DNA of 64,000 nt from Caldithrix abyssi (GTDB lineage: Bacteria > Calditrichota > Calditrichia > Calditrichales > Calditrichaceae), in the NCBI GenBank assembly GCA_011369465.1, contig DRQG01000142.1:26147-90146 (forward strand), given 5' to 3'. A model generated the notes under the pieces. It was not told the origin of the DNA, searched no databases, and saw nothing but the letters and a program-made list of their open reading frames with translations. Each line of letters begins with the position of its first letter. Position 1 is the first letter of the stretch. A program made the translations under genes and the position numbers. Below, in pieces: positions 27,652 through 37,028 of the stretch.

Positions 27652-29001
27652 TTGTTTAAAAAGATATTAATTGCCAATCGCGGCGAGATCGCCCTGCGCA
27701 TCATTCGCGCCTGCCGCGAGATGGGCATCGCTACCGTAGCCGTTCATTCGGAAGCCGATGCGGACTCTTTGCACGTACGTTTTGCCGACGAAGCCATCTG
27801 TATAGGGCCGGCGCAGAGCAGCGAGAGCTATTTACGTCCCGTAAATCTGATGACGGCTGCCGAAATCAGCGGCGCCGATGCCATCCATCCGGGTTATGGT
27901 TTTTTGGCCGAAAACGCGGAATTTGCCGATATGGTCAATTCCAGCAATATAAAATTTATCGGCCCTACCGCTGATATGATCCGTAGTATGGGCAACAAAT
28001 CTATGGCCAAGGATTTAATGAAAAAGGCGGGTGTACCCGTTGTACCCGGCAGCGAGGGCGTTCTTTCCAGCCTGGAAGACGGTAAGAAACTGGTCGAAGA
28101 AATCGGTTTCCCGGTTATACTCAAAGCCGTTTCCGGCGGCGGGGGACGCGGTATGCGCATCGTCAACAATATGGAAGAGTTCGAGGTCAATTTTCAGATG
28201 GCGCAGGCCGAGGCTCAGGGCGCTTTCGGCGATCCCAATCTGTATCTGGAAAAATATATTAAAAATCCCCGCCATATCGAAATACAGCTTATGGCCGACC
28301 AGCACGGCAACGCCGTTCACCTGGGCGAACGCGAATGCAGCATCCAGCGCAGGCATCAAAAACTGATTGAAGAGGCGCCGTCTGCGGTGGTTTCCGAAGA
28401 GCTGCGGGCCAAAATGGGCGGGGTGGCCGTAAAGGGCGCTTTGCAGGTGGGCTACGAGGGCGCCGGTACCATCGAATTTTTGCTGGACAGCGACGGCAAT
28501 TTCTATTTTATGGAAATGAACACCCGTATTCAGGTGGAACATCCGGTTACCGAGGTGGTCTATAACAAAGACCTGCTCAAAGATCAGATCCGTGTGGCCG
28601 CAGGCGAACCGCTGGGCTACAGCCAGGACGACGTGGTGCTGCAGGGGCACGCCATCGAATGCCGGATAAACGCCGAGGACTGGGAAAAGAATTTTATGCC
28701 CAATCCCGGTGAAATCCGGAGCTTCCACGTACCGGGCGGTCCCGGTATTCGGGTGGATACTCATGCCTATCAGCGCTACAAAATTCCGCCGTTTTACGAT
28801 TCGCTGGTGGCTAAACTCATTGCCTACGGACGCGATCGGCACGAAGCCATACAACGACTCAACCGCGCTTTGGATGAATTTATCATCGAAGGGATTAAAA
28901 CAACCATTCCCTTCCATAAAAAGCTGATTCAACGACCGGAATTTATTGCCGGTGAATTTGATACGGGCTTTCTGGATCGCATCAATTTACTGGAAGATTA
29001 A
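27652..29001 (+). CDS. accC: Acetyl-CoA carboxylase, biotin carboxylase subunit
   Basis: Start is TTG, nine or so bases after AAAGGAGG. The 449-residue chain has [20 protein letters not shown] at the start, the glycine-rich loop SGGGGRGMR of the ATP-grasp fold, [16 protein letters not shown] and [14 protein letters not shown] for catalysis and biotin/bicarbonate handling. It carboxylates the biotin on AccB with ATP and bicarbonate, the first half of malonyl-CoA formation. accB is 6.4 kb upstream and accA/accD are not in this window. gcvH follows after 31 bases. Confidence 0.97.
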   Translation: MFKKILIANRGEIALRIIRACREMGIATVAVHSEADADSLHVRFADEAICIGPAQSSESYLRPVNLMTAAEISGADAIHPGYGFLAENAEFADMVNSSNIKFIGPTADMIRSMGNKSMAKDLMKKAGVPVVPGSEGVLSSLEDGKKLVEEIGFPVILKAVSGGGGRGMRIVNNMEEFEVNFQMAQAEAQGAFGDPNLYLEKYIKNPRHIEIQLMADQHGNAVHLGERECSIQRRHQKLIEEAPSAVVSEELRAKMGGVAVKGALQVGYEGAGTIEFLLDSDGNFYFMEMNTRIQVEHPVTEVVYNKDLLKDQIRVAAGEPLGYSQDDVVLQGHAIECRINAEDWEKNFMPNPGEIRSFHVPGGPGIRVDTHAYQRYKIPPFYDSLVAKLIAYGRDRHEAIQRLNRALDEFIIEGIKTTIPFHKKLIQRPEFIAGEFDTGFLDRINLLED

Positions 29002-29032
29002 TCGAAATAAAACCCTTTTGTTTGGAGGCGAA

Positions 29033-29410
29033 ATGAACATACCCGCAGAATTAAAGTACACAAAAGATCACGAATGGGTGAAAATTGACGGCGATGTGGC
29101 TACCGTCGGCATCACCGATTACGCACAGGGCGAGCTGGGCGACGTTGTATTTGTCGAATTACCCGCCGAAGGCGATACAGTTGAACAGGGCGGCACCTTT
29201 GGTACCATCGAAGCCGTAAAGGCCGTAGCCGATTTATTCTCGCCGGTTTCGGGCGAGGTGACCGAAGTAAACGGGGCTTTGGAAGACGCTCCGGAAACCG
29301 TTAATAAAGATCCCTATGGCGACGGCTGGATGGTAAAAATTAAAATAAGCGACGCCTCACAACTGGATGAGCTATTGGATGCCGCCGCATATCAGGAATT
29401 GGTAGGTTAG
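29033..29410 (+). CDS. gcvH: Glycine cleavage system H protein
   Basis: ATG 29033 is preceded by GGAGGCG and starts [15 protein letters not shown], as expected for the family; an upstream frame extension of 29 codons lies inside accC and is dismissed. The 125-residue protein carries the lipoyl-attachment Lys63 in IEAVKAV (usually ESVKAV). H protein shuttles the aminomethyl group from GcvP to GcvT. gcvPA comes 113 bases later; gcvT is not in this window. Confidence 0.97.
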   Translation: MNIPAELKYTKDHEWVKIDGDVATVGITDYAQGELGDVVFVELPAEGDTVEQGGTFGTIEAVKAVADLFSPVSGEVTEVNGALEDAPETVNKDPYGDGWMVKIKISDASQLDELLDAAAYQELVG

Positions 29411-29523
29411 AAGGTAAAAGAATGATTAACTTTTGAGATTAACGGGAAATTGTTTTAAATTCTATCTCTTTTAAAGGTTTTAATTCGTCTTGTTGCAGAC
29501 TATCAGCAGAGGAAACGCTACCA

Positions 29524-30861
29524 ATGGCCTATCTGTCCAATTCGGATAAAGATTTTGCGGAAATGCTGCACACCATCGGTGTGGATCGGTTTGAAGATCT
29601 GATAGAAAATATTCCCCGGGAGATTCGTTTTTCCGGCGCCTTTAACCTGCCCGAAGCCGAATCGGAACTGGGGGTAAGCAATGTGGTAGGTGAACTGGCC
29701 GACGAAAACCGGACGTTTGTTTCCTTTTTAGGCGGCGGCGCCTACGATCATTATGTTCCGGCCGTAGTGAATGCACTTATTTCGCGGCCCGAATTTTATA
29801 CATCCTATACGCCCTATCAACCGGAAGTAAGCCAGGGCAATTTACAGGCCATGTATGAGTTCCAGTCCATGGTTTGCGAGTTAACCGGAATGGATGTGAC
29901 CAACGCCTCCATGTATGAGGGCGGATCGGCGCTGGCCGAGGCCGTACTGCTGGGCGCGCAGCAAACCCGGAAAAACAAAATACTTTTCGCTTCCACCATT
30001 AACCGGCGCTATCGCGAAGTGGTGGAAACCTATACCGCGAATATGGGATTCCAACTGATTACCATGCCTCGGGCCGGATTTACCGTAAATACCGGGGAAC
30101 TGGAATCTTTGTATGATGATCAAACCGGCGTATTTGTGGTTCAGCATCCCAACTATTTTGGTTTTTTGGAAGATATGGAGGCCATAAGCGCTTTTTGCCG
30201 GGACAAAAATCTGATTTTAATTGAAGTGTACGATCCCATTTCGCTGGGCATACTTAAAACGCCCGGTGATTATGCGGCCCATATCGCCATAGCGGAAGGT
30301 CAGTCGCTGGGGAACGCGCAAAATTTTGGCGGGCCTTATGTGGGGCTGTTTTCGGCTACGGAAAAACTGGTTCGTAAAATGCCCGGAAGATTGTCCGGAA
30401 TGACGGTGGACAGCGAAGGCCGGCGGGGCTTTGTGCTCACCCTGCAAACCCGCGAACAGCATATCCGGCGCGAAAAAGCCACTTCCAATATTTGCACCAA
30501 TTCCGGGTTAATGGCTTTGGCGGCCGGTATCTATCTGGCTTTACTGGGCAAGCAGGGACTGCAAAAAGTGGCCGATCTCTGCCTGCAAAAAGCCCACTAC
30601 CTGGCCGATCGGCTTTGTGCCATCGAAGGCGTCTCTCTGGCTTCCAATGCGCCGTATTTTAAGGAGTTTACACTTAAACTCCCTGTGCCGGCAAAATCTG
30701 TTATTGACTATGCGATGAAGAAAGGTCTGTTACCCGGCATCGATTTGAGCGGCGAGGGGTATCCCGATCATCTGCTGGTGGCGGTAACGGAAAAACGGAC
30801 CCGGCAGGAATTGGACGCCCTGGCAGAAACGGTGGGCGAAGCTGTTCGTTTGGTTCGGTGA
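29524..30861 (+). CDS. gcvPA: Glycine dehydrogenase (decarboxylating), subunit 1
   Basis: This 445-residue protein is the N-terminal half of split P protein: SFLGGGAYDHYVPAVV, YTPYQPEVSQGNLQAMYEFQSM, TNASMYEGGSALAEA and the CTNSGLMALAAGIYL segment are all family marks. Together with GcvPB it forms the PLP-dependent glycine decarboxylase that loads H protein. PLP is held by the other subunit. The pdxS-pdxT genes for PLP are 5-6 kb downstream. The gene for its partner is separated by a response regulator. Confidence 0.96.
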   Translation: MAYLSNSDKDFAEMLHTIGVDRFEDLIENIPREIRFSGAFNLPEAESELGVSNVVGELADENRTFVSFLGGGAYDHYVPAVVNALISRPEFYTSYTPYQPEVSQGNLQAMYEFQSMVCELTGMDVTNASMYEGGSALAEAVLLGAQQTRKNKILFASTINRRYREVVETYTANMGFQLITMPRAGFTVNTGELESLYDDQTGVFVVQHPNYFGFLEDMEAISAFCRDKNLILIEVYDPISLGILKTPGDYAAHIAIAEGQSLGNAQNFGGPYVGLFSATEKLVRKMPGRLSGMTVDSEGRRGFVLTLQTREQHIRREKATSNICTNSGLMALAAGIYLALLGKQGLQKVADLCLQKAHYLADRLCAIEGVSLASNAPYFKEFTLKLPVPAKSVIDYAMKKGLLPGIDLSGEGYPDHLLVAVTEKRTRQELDALAETVGEAVRLVR

Positions 30862-30988
30862 TGTGTTGTGTGATTGCAAAGCAGAATGCCATAATAACAT
30901 CATGGAATCGATCCTGTTAAAATTTAAACGATAAGAATCGAAACAAAATTTAATTTTCCATAACCGTTTCACGGGGGAAAGCAGCGTT

Positions 30989-31978
30989 ATGCCAAAAGTT
31001 TTGCTTGCCGAAGACAATGAGCACATGCTGGAAACGCTGGTGAACATTTTTCGCTTTTACGATTTTGAGGTGGAAACGGCGGAAAACGGTGAGCAGGCCG
31101 TTGAACGGGCGCGGAAGACAAAACCGGATTTGATTCTGCTGGACGGTATGATGCCGGTAATGGACGGATTTGAAGCCTGCCGGATATTGAAGTCGGAAAA
31201 ACAAACCAAAGAGATTCCCATTGTTTTCCTCACGGCAAATTATATCGAGGAAAAGGATAAATTAGCCGGATTTGAGCTGGGTGCCGATGATTATATTCTA
31301 AAGCCGTTTAACTCCAAAGAACTGGTAGCGCGCTGCCGTTCCATTTTAAAGCGCCAGAGCATGATGCGGGAGTTAAAAAAGAAAAATGATACACTCTCGC
31401 ATGAGAAACGTAAGATAACCAAAGAACTGCAGGAAGTACTTTCACGTAAAGTATCCGCTGCCGAAGAGCAAATGATTATTGACGCTTTGACCGGCGTTTA
31501 TACGCATTCCTACTTTCTGAAACGTTTGCAGGAGGAATTCGATCGGGCACAGCGCTATCAAACGCCGCTTTCATTGGTGCTCGTTGAGGTGGATGGTTTC
31601 GCGAATATAAAAGATAAACTGGGCGAAGAGGCTGTAAATTACATATTGATCAAGATGGCCAATCATTTATTGTCGCAAACACGTATATCGGATGTGCTGG
31701 CCCGATCGGAAAAAGATAATTTTTTAATCATTTTGCCGCATACCGGAGAGCCGGGTGTTCTAAAGGAAAGCCAGCGTTTGCGAAGTTCTATGGATGGAAT
31801 GACTTTTCTGGATGAAGAAATGCTTAAAGCGCTAAATGTTCCCAAAAGGCGGCTTAATGATTATACGCGTCATTCGGTGAATATCGTTACCATTTCTTAT
31901 CCGAGTAACGAACAGGTTATCGATTCGGCAGAGTCTTTTTATAAAGCGCTGTGCCGTAAAATGCAAAAGGTAACTTAA
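30989..31978 (+). CDS. Response regulator with degenerate GGDEF domain
   Basis: The receiver (residues 1-122) is canonical: D9, phospho-acceptor D52 in LILLDGMMP, and K105 in YILKPF. A helical linker follows (~125-160), then a domain beginning DALTGVYTHSYFLKRL, which is the start of GGDEF domains, but where GGDEF should be the sequence reads SEKDNFLIILP. Cyclase activity is therefore lost. It may bind a nucleotide or act through dimerisation. It lies between gcvPA and gcvPB with ~125-base gaps on both sides. Confidence 0.87.
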   Translation: MPKVLLAEDNEHMLETLVNIFRFYDFEVETAENGEQAVERARKTKPDLILLDGMMPVMDGFEACRILKSEKQTKEIPIVFLTANYIEEKDKLAGFELGADDYILKPFNSKELVARCRSILKRQSMMRELKKKNDTLSHEKRKITKELQEVLSRKVSAAEEQMIIDALTGVYTHSYFLKRLQEEFDRAQRYQTPLSLVLVEVDGFANIKDKLGEEAVNYILIKMANHLLSQTRISDVLARSEKDNFLIILPHTGEPGVLKESQRLRSSMDGMTFLDEEMLKALNVPKRRLNDYTRHSVNIVTISYPSNEQVIDSAESFYKALCRKMQKVT

Positions 31979-32091
31979 CACATAGCGGAAGAATGAAACG
32001 TATTTCATTTTGACGCAATCGGATAAATAACTTAACTCGATAATTGATTTAACGAAAAGCCGAGCAGAAACGACCGAAACGGAGCAATTGA

Positions 32092-33546
32092 ATGTACCGC
32101 AAGCTGATTTTCGAATTGAGTAAAGAAGGAAGGGTGGGGCACGTTTTGCCGGATGCGGATGTACCGGCGTCTTCGCGGGAAGAGCTTATTCCGCAAAACT
32201 TTTTGAGGTCTCACCCGGCCGAGCTGCCTCAGGTGCCCGAAAACGAAGTGGTGCGTCATTTTACGGATTTATCGGTGCTTAATCACCATGTGGATAAATC
32301 GTTTTATCCGCTGGGTTCCTGCACCATGAAATACAATCCCAAAATAAACGAAAAACTGGCCGGGCTGTCCGGGTTTACGGATTTGCATCCCGCCCAACCG
32401 GAAGAAACCGTGCAGGGCGCTCTGCGTTTGATGTTTGAGCTGCAGGAATATTTAAAGGAACTGACCGGGTTTCAGGGCATTACCTTGCAGCCTGCGGCAG
32501 GCGCGCAGGGAGAGATGACGGGTCTTCTGCTCATTCGCAAATATCATCGGCTCAAAGGCCGCAACCCAAAAACCATTCTGGTGCCGGATTCCGCCCATGG
32601 CACCAATCCGGCCAGCGCCGTTATTTCCGGCTTTCAAATTAAAACCGTGCGCTCCACACCGGCAGGTTTGGTGGATTTGGATGATCTTAAAAGCAAGTTG
32701 GACGAGGATACGGCCGGTTTTATGCTGACCAACCCAAGCACACTGGGCATTTTTGAAAGCCAGGTAAGCGAAATTCGCCGCTTGATGGATCAGGTGGACG
32801 CGCTGATGTATATGGACGGCGCCAATATGAATGCGCTTTTCGGTATCGTGCGTCCCGGTGATATGGGATTTGATGTGATGCATTTGAATTTGCATAAAAG
32901 CTTTTCCACACCGCACGGCGGCGGCGGCCCCGGGTCCGGTCCGGTGGCGGTGAATAATAAATTAAAAAATTATCTTCCCGTACCGATAGTGGTTAAAGAG
33001 GATAATCGCTTTTTTTTGAATTACGATCTTCCCGACACGGTTGGCAGAGTGCACAGTTTTTATGGAAATTTTGCCCTTCTGGTTCGCGCTTATGTGTACA
33101 TTCGGATGATTGGCAAAGAAGGTTTTCGGAAAATAGCCGAACACTCCATTGTAAACGCTAACTATTTAAAGAAACGCCTCAGCGAAGCTTACGAAATCGG
33201 CTTTGATGCGCCAAGCATGCATGAATTTGTGCTTTCTGCGGAAAATCAGAAAAAACGCGGGGCAAAAGCCCTGGATATAGCCAAACGTCTTCTGGATTTC
33301 GGTCTGCATCCGCCTACGGTGTATTTTCCGCTTATCGTTAAAGAAGCCATGATGATTGAACCTACCGAAACCGAAAGCCGGGAAATGCTGGATGCCTTTG
33401 CAGAGGCCATGTTACAGATCGATAAGGAAATCGATGAGAATCCTGACATCGTACTAAATGCGCCGCATACAACGCCCGTTAAACGTTTGGATGAGGCTGG
33501 CGCGGTTCGTAATTTGGATGTAAATTACTATAAGCGAACGGATTAA
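32092..33546 (+). CDS. gcvPB: Glycine dehydrogenase (decarboxylating), subunit 2
   Basis: The 484-residue chain is the catalytic, PLP-carrying half of split P protein. [18 protein letters not shown] contains the PLP lysine at about residue 269, and [25 protein letters not shown] and the C-terminal [14 protein letters not shown] motif fit the family. It decarboxylates glycine and passes the aminomethyl group to GcvH. A response regulator gene starts 16 bases downstream, which suggests read-through. Confidence 0.97.
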   Translation: MYRKLIFELSKEGRVGHVLPDADVPASSREELIPQNFLRSHPAELPQVPENEVVRHFTDLSVLNHHVDKSFYPLGSCTMKYNPKINEKLAGLSGFTDLHPAQPEETVQGALRLMFELQEYLKELTGFQGITLQPAAGAQGEMTGLLLIRKYHRLKGRNPKTILVPDSAHGTNPASAVISGFQIKTVRSTPAGLVDLDDLKSKLDEDTAGFMLTNPSTLGIFESQVSEIRRLMDQVDALMYMDGANMNALFGIVRPGDMGFDVMHLNLHKSFSTPHGGGGPGSGPVAVNNKLKNYLPVPIVVKEDNRFFLNYDLPDTVGRVHSFYGNFALLVRAYVYIRMIGKEGFRKIAEHSIVNANYLKKRLSEAYEIGFDAPSMHEFVLSAENQKKRGAKALDIAKRLLDFGLHPPTVYFPLIVKEAMMIEPTETESREMLDAFAEAMLQIDKEIDENPDIVLNAPHTTPVKRLDEAGAVRNLDVNYYKRTD

Positions 33547-33562
33547 AATCCGGAGTGGAATT

Positions 33563-34303
33563 ATGGGACACAAAATTCTTATTGTCGATGACAACCCCAA
33601 TGTGCTCAGACTGCTTAATATCAGTTTGTCCAAAGCGCCCCAAAAATACGAGATTATTGAAGCGGAAAACGGCGAAATTGCTTACGAACTGGCCAACAAG
33701 GAAAAACCGGATTTGATTATTTCCGATATTATGATGCCCCAAATGGACGGTATTGAATTGTGTTGGATGATCCGGGAAAATTCCGAAATTCCTCTTGTTC
33801 CCTTCATCTTCCTTACATCCTTTGACGACGCCGAAATGGAAATCCGCGGCTTTCGCGCCGGCGCCGACGAATATCTGAATAAACCCATCGACCGCAAAGA
33901 ACTGCTTTCCCGCGTGGAAGAACTATTGGCCAGAACGCAAAACCTGAAATCGATCGAGAAGAAAAGCGAGGCCCATAAAGGCTTCTCCGGCGATCTGAAA
34001 GACCTTTCCATCGTAGAACTGGTGCAAATGCTTAATCTGAATAAAAAGTCGGGTATTCTGCATATTCACAGCGATGAAGAAGGCCGTATTTATTTAAAGG
34101 ACGGTCAACTGTATGCCGTAGAAGCGGGTGACCTGCAAGGTGAAGAAGCCATGTATAAACTGGTTGCCAAAACCGAAGGCACCTTTAGTTTTGAGCTGAC
34201 GGATATAACGATTGAGCCCAATATACATAATTCCACTATGAATGTGATTATGGAAGCCTGCCGCATTATGGATGAGACCCATCATAAAGATCAGCATGAG
34301 TAA
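33563..34303 (+). CDS. Response regulator with PATAN (DUF4388) output domain
   Basis: The receiver is intact: D9/D10, phospho-acceptor D55 in LIISDIMMP and K107 in YLNKPID. After a short linker, residues ~140-225 match the PATAN/DUF4388 domain (FSGDLKDLSIVELVQMLNLNKKSGIL...GRIYLKDGQLYAVEAGD). This domain was first noted in cyanobacterial PatA-type and myxobacterial regulators and probably works by protein contact, not DNA binding. The gene follows gcvPB by 16 bases and precedes a flavoprotein gene by 33; its kinase is not adjacent. Confidence 0.9.
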   Translation: MGHKILIVDDNPNVLRLLNISLSKAPQKYEIIEAENGEIAYELANKEKPDLIISDIMMPQMDGIELCWMIRENSEIPLVPFIFLTSFDDAEMEIRGFRAGADEYLNKPIDRKELLSRVEELLARTQNLKSIEKKSEAHKGFSGDLKDLSIVELVQMLNLNKKSGILHIHSDEEGRIYLKDGQLYAVEAGDLQGEEAMYKLVAKTEGTFSFELTDITIEPNIHNSTMNVIMEACRIMDETHHKDQHE

Positions 34304-34336
34304 GCCCCTATTTCTTTTGTAAAGCAGAAAGCAATT

Positions 34337-35383
34337 ATGGCCAAATCAATTTCCAAAGAACTGATCATTATCGGCGCCGGGCCGGCCGGTTTAAAAGCCG
34401 CCGAAGAAGCCGGCAGGTACAAAATTGATTACGCTCTTCTGGACAAAGGACAGCCCGGACAGGCCTGGCGGGAACTACGTCCCGATATGAAACTGCTCTC
34501 GCCGTGCCACCCGCAACGCGACTGGACCAGCCTTTCTTCCAAATTTCCCATCTGGAAACTGCCGGTTGAACGACCTTACTGTACGGTGAATGAATTTGTG
34601 CAGTATCTGGATCAGTACACGGATCACTTCCATCTGAATATGCATGCCGGGTGTGCCGTTCGCGAAGTACGGTTTGAAGAAGGTGCCTATACGGTTACTT
34701 GTGAGGATGAAACGACATTTACCGCGCCGGTATTGGTCGTGGCAACCGGTATTTTCGGTAATCCCTTCATACCGGATGTTCCCGGTGTGAAGGGTAATCC
34801 CATTATTATGCATTCTCATTTCTATCGCGGTCCGCAAGCATATAAAAACCAGAAAATTCTATTGGTAGGCGCCGGGAACAGCGCCGCAGAAATCGCCATC
34901 GAGTTAAGCGGCCAGGCTATGTTGTACATGATTTCGCGCAAAGAATTACAGTTTTTTTCCGACACAAAAAAACTGTACCACATCCGCGGCATTTCCGAAA
35001 GTTATCTCAAAGAGTTGATCAGTATGGAAATCATCCGTTATCGGCCGCATCAAAATATTTTAAAAATCGACGGACCGCTGGTTCATTTTCAGGACTGGAA
35101 GCTGGAAGTGGATAAAATCATATTTGCCACCGGTTATCATGGCAATATGAAATTGCTTAAAAATTTTAATTTACGTCTGAACAAATACGAATACCCGGAA
35201 GTATCCTACCACGGCGAAAGCATTCAATTTCCCAATCTGTTCTTTGCCGGCCCGCTGTCCTTCCAGGGTCTTTCTTCCATTTTTATTCATGGATTTGTAA
35301 AACAGGTGCCCAAAACCATCGAACGCGTTAAAGAAAAATTGACCAACAGCCCTGTACTTGACAATGATGTGCAAGGTGGATAA
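34337..35383 (+). CDS. YpdA-like NAD(P)/FAD-dependent oxidoreductase
   Basis: The 348-residue protein has two Rossmann motifs: GAGPAGLKAAEEA near residue 13 for FAD and VGAGNSAAEIAIEL near 177 for NAD(P)H, and the ATG(I/Y) motifs (VVATGIFG, IFATGYHG) of this family. There is no CxxC redox pair, so it is not a thioredoxin reductase. The pattern resembles YpdA/Bdr, reductases of bacillithiol disulfide in Firmicutes, or flavin monooxygenase-like proteins. A low-molecular-weight thiol role is only an inference. Confidence 0.8.
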   Translation: MAKSISKELIIIGAGPAGLKAAEEAGRYKIDYALLDKGQPGQAWRELRPDMKLLSPCHPQRDWTSLSSKFPIWKLPVERPYCTVNEFVQYLDQYTDHFHLNMHAGCAVREVRFEEGAYTVTCEDETTFTAPVLVVATGIFGNPFIPDVPGVKGNPIIMHSHFYRGPQAYKNQKILLVGAGNSAAEIAIELSGQAMLYMISRKELQFFSDTKKLYHIRGISESYLKELISMEIIRYRPHQNILKIDGPLVHFQDWKLEVDKIIFATGYHGNMKLLKNFNLRLNKYEYPEVSYHGESIQFPNLFFAGPLSFQGLSSIFIHGFVKQVPKTIERVKEKLTNSPVLDNDVQGG

Positions 35384-35394
35384 ATTCCAGAGCC

Positions 35395-35535
35395 GGATAG
35401 AGAGGATGGAATTGGTGAATTGATGAATTAATGGAATAATGGAGTGCTGGAGTTGTGGAGTATTGAGGTGGCACAGATCATAGAATGCAGCAATCCATTA
35501 CTCCTGTACTCCATCACTCCTGTGAAACAGAGCAT
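35395..35535. repeat. Foldback element, copy B
   Basis: The left arm (GAATTGGTGAATTGATGAAT, then AATGGAGTGCTGGAGTTGTG) faces a right arm CCATTACTCCTGTACTCCAT followed by CACTCC. The ~50-base loop includes GGCACAGATCATAGAATG. The element fills the gap between the flavoprotein gene and pdxS and belongs to the same family as those at 18.2, 21.2 and 63.8 kb. Confidence 0.65.
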
Positions 35536-35574
35536 ATAATTATTTTTTACACATAGTAATTGGAGCGTACAGCA

Positions 35575-36456
35575 ATGTTAGATAAAACTTTTCTGGTAAA
35601 AGTCGGGTTGGCAGAGATGCTGAAAGGCGGCGTGATTATGGATGTGACGAATGCCGAACAGGCCAAAATCGCCGAGGATGCCGGTGCGGTGGCGGTAATG
35701 GCCCTGGAACGCATACCCGCCGATATTCGGGCCGACGGCGGTGTAGCCCGCATGTCCAACCCAAAAATGATAAAAGAAATCATGGACACGGTGTCCATCC
35801 CGGTGATGGCCAAATGCCGTATCGGACATTTTGCGGAGGCGCAGGTGTTGCAGGCCATCGGTGTGGATTTTATCGACGAGAGCGAAGTGCTTACCCCGGC
35901 CGACGAAAAAAACCACATCTGGAAACACGATTTTAAAGTGCCCTTTGTCTGCGGCTGCCGCGATCTGGGCGAAGCTTTGCGCCGCATAGCCGAAGGTGCC
36001 GCCATGATTCGTACCAAAGGCGAGGCCGGTTCGGGAAATATTGTAGAAGCCGTGCGCCACATGCGTGCCGTACAGACAGAGATCAAACGCATACAAACCT
36101 TGCGCGATGACGAACTGATGAGCTACGCCAAAAATTTAGGGGCGCCGCTGGAACTGGTGCAATATGTGAAAGAAAACGGCAAATTGCCGGTGCCTAATTT
36201 TTCCGCCGGCGGTATTGCCACCCCGGCCGATGCCGCTTTGATGATGCAGCTCGGTGCGGAAACCAATTTTGTCGGTTCCGGTATTTTCAAATCGGAAGAC
36301 CCGGCCGCAAGAGCCAAGGCCATTGTGCTGGCTACCACACATTACGACGATCCCGATATGGTGGCCCGGGCCAGCGAAGGTTTGGGAGAAGCCATGCCCG
36401 GTTTGGAAATGAGCGCCATTCCGGAAGAAGAACAGCTCAACAAACGGGGCTGGTAA
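35575..36456 (+). CDS. pdxS: Pyridoxal 5'-phosphate synthase lyase subunit
   Basis: ATG 35575 (GGAG nine bases ahead) gives 293 residues, the family size; a TTG 15 bases earlier is less likely. Marks include [19 protein letters not shown], the catalytic Lys in [30 protein letters not shown] and [16 protein letters not shown]. PdxS builds PLP from ribose 5-phosphate, glyceraldehyde 3-phosphate and ammonia supplied by PdxT, the DXP-independent route. pdxT follows after two bases. Confidence 0.98.
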   Translation: MLDKTFLVKVGLAEMLKGGVIMDVTNAEQAKIAEDAGAVAVMALERIPADIRADGGVARMSNPKMIKEIMDTVSIPVMAKCRIGHFAEAQVLQAIGVDFIDESEVLTPADEKNHIWKHDFKVPFVCGCRDLGEALRRIAEGAAMIRTKGEAGSGNIVEAVRHMRAVQTEIKRIQTLRDDELMSYAKNLGAPLELVQYVKENGKLPVPNFSAGGIATPADAALMMQLGAETNFVGSGIFKSEDPAARAKAIVLATTHYDDPDMVARASEGLGEAMPGLEMSAIPEEEQLNKRGW

Positions 36457-36458
36457 TC

Positions 36459-37028
36459 GTGGCAAAAATCGGAATCTTAGCGCTCCAGGGTGATTTTTAC
36501 CGGCACAGTCTGGCCGTACGTCGACTGGAACATGAGGCTGTGCTGGTAAAGGACGAAGCCGCTTTGAAGAAGTGCGATAAATTAATTATCCCCGGCGGTG
36601 AATCCACCACGTTTCTGCATTTAATGGAAAAGCTCAATCTGCGTCAACCTTTGCTGGAATTTGGCCGGGAAAAAGCCATCATGGGCACATGTGCAGGGCT
36701 GATTACCCTCAGTAAAAGTGCCGGTCATTTGCCCTTTCCGCCGTTAGGACTTATCGATATCACGGTGGAGCGTAACGCCTACGGCCGGCAGGTGGATTCT
36801 TTTGTCGATACGATCCGGCTGAATGTAAACGGTACGGAACGCCCCTATGAGGGCGTATTCATCCGCGCGCCCAAAATTGCCGCCCTGGGCAGCGACGTGC
36901 GGCCTTTGGCCTGGCATAAAGACGATGTGGTTATGGCCGCCAGTGAAAATATATTGGTTGCCACCTTCCACCCCGAGCTGACCGATGATTTACGCATACA
37001 TGCCTATTTTATTGAGCAGGTGGGGTAA
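36459..37028 (+). CDS. pdxT: Pyridoxal 5'-phosphate synthase glutaminase subunit
   Basis: The GTG at 36459 opens a 189-residue class I-like glutaminase: IGILALQGD at the start, PGGESTT, the nucleophile Cys78 in GTCAGLI and the His/Glu pair in TFHPEL. It releases ammonia to PdxS in the 24-mer complex. Its 3' end overlaps the end of lysC, on the opposite strand, by 20 bases, so the two stop codons lie inside each other's coding sequence. Confidence 0.97.
   Translation: MAKIGILALQGDFYRHSLAVRRLEHEAVLVKDEAALKKCDKLIIPGGESTTFLHLMEKLNLRQPLLEFGREKAIMGTCAGLITLSKSAGHLPFPPLGLIDITVERNAYGRQVDSFVDTIRLNVNGTERPYEGVFIRAPKIAALGSDVRPLAWHKDDVVMAASENILVATFHPELTDDLRIHAYFIEQVG

Noticed and set aside
29411..29523. 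Possible glycine riboswitch ahead of gcvPA.
   Set aside because: The 113-base gap lacks the conserved tandem aptamer cores and is too short.
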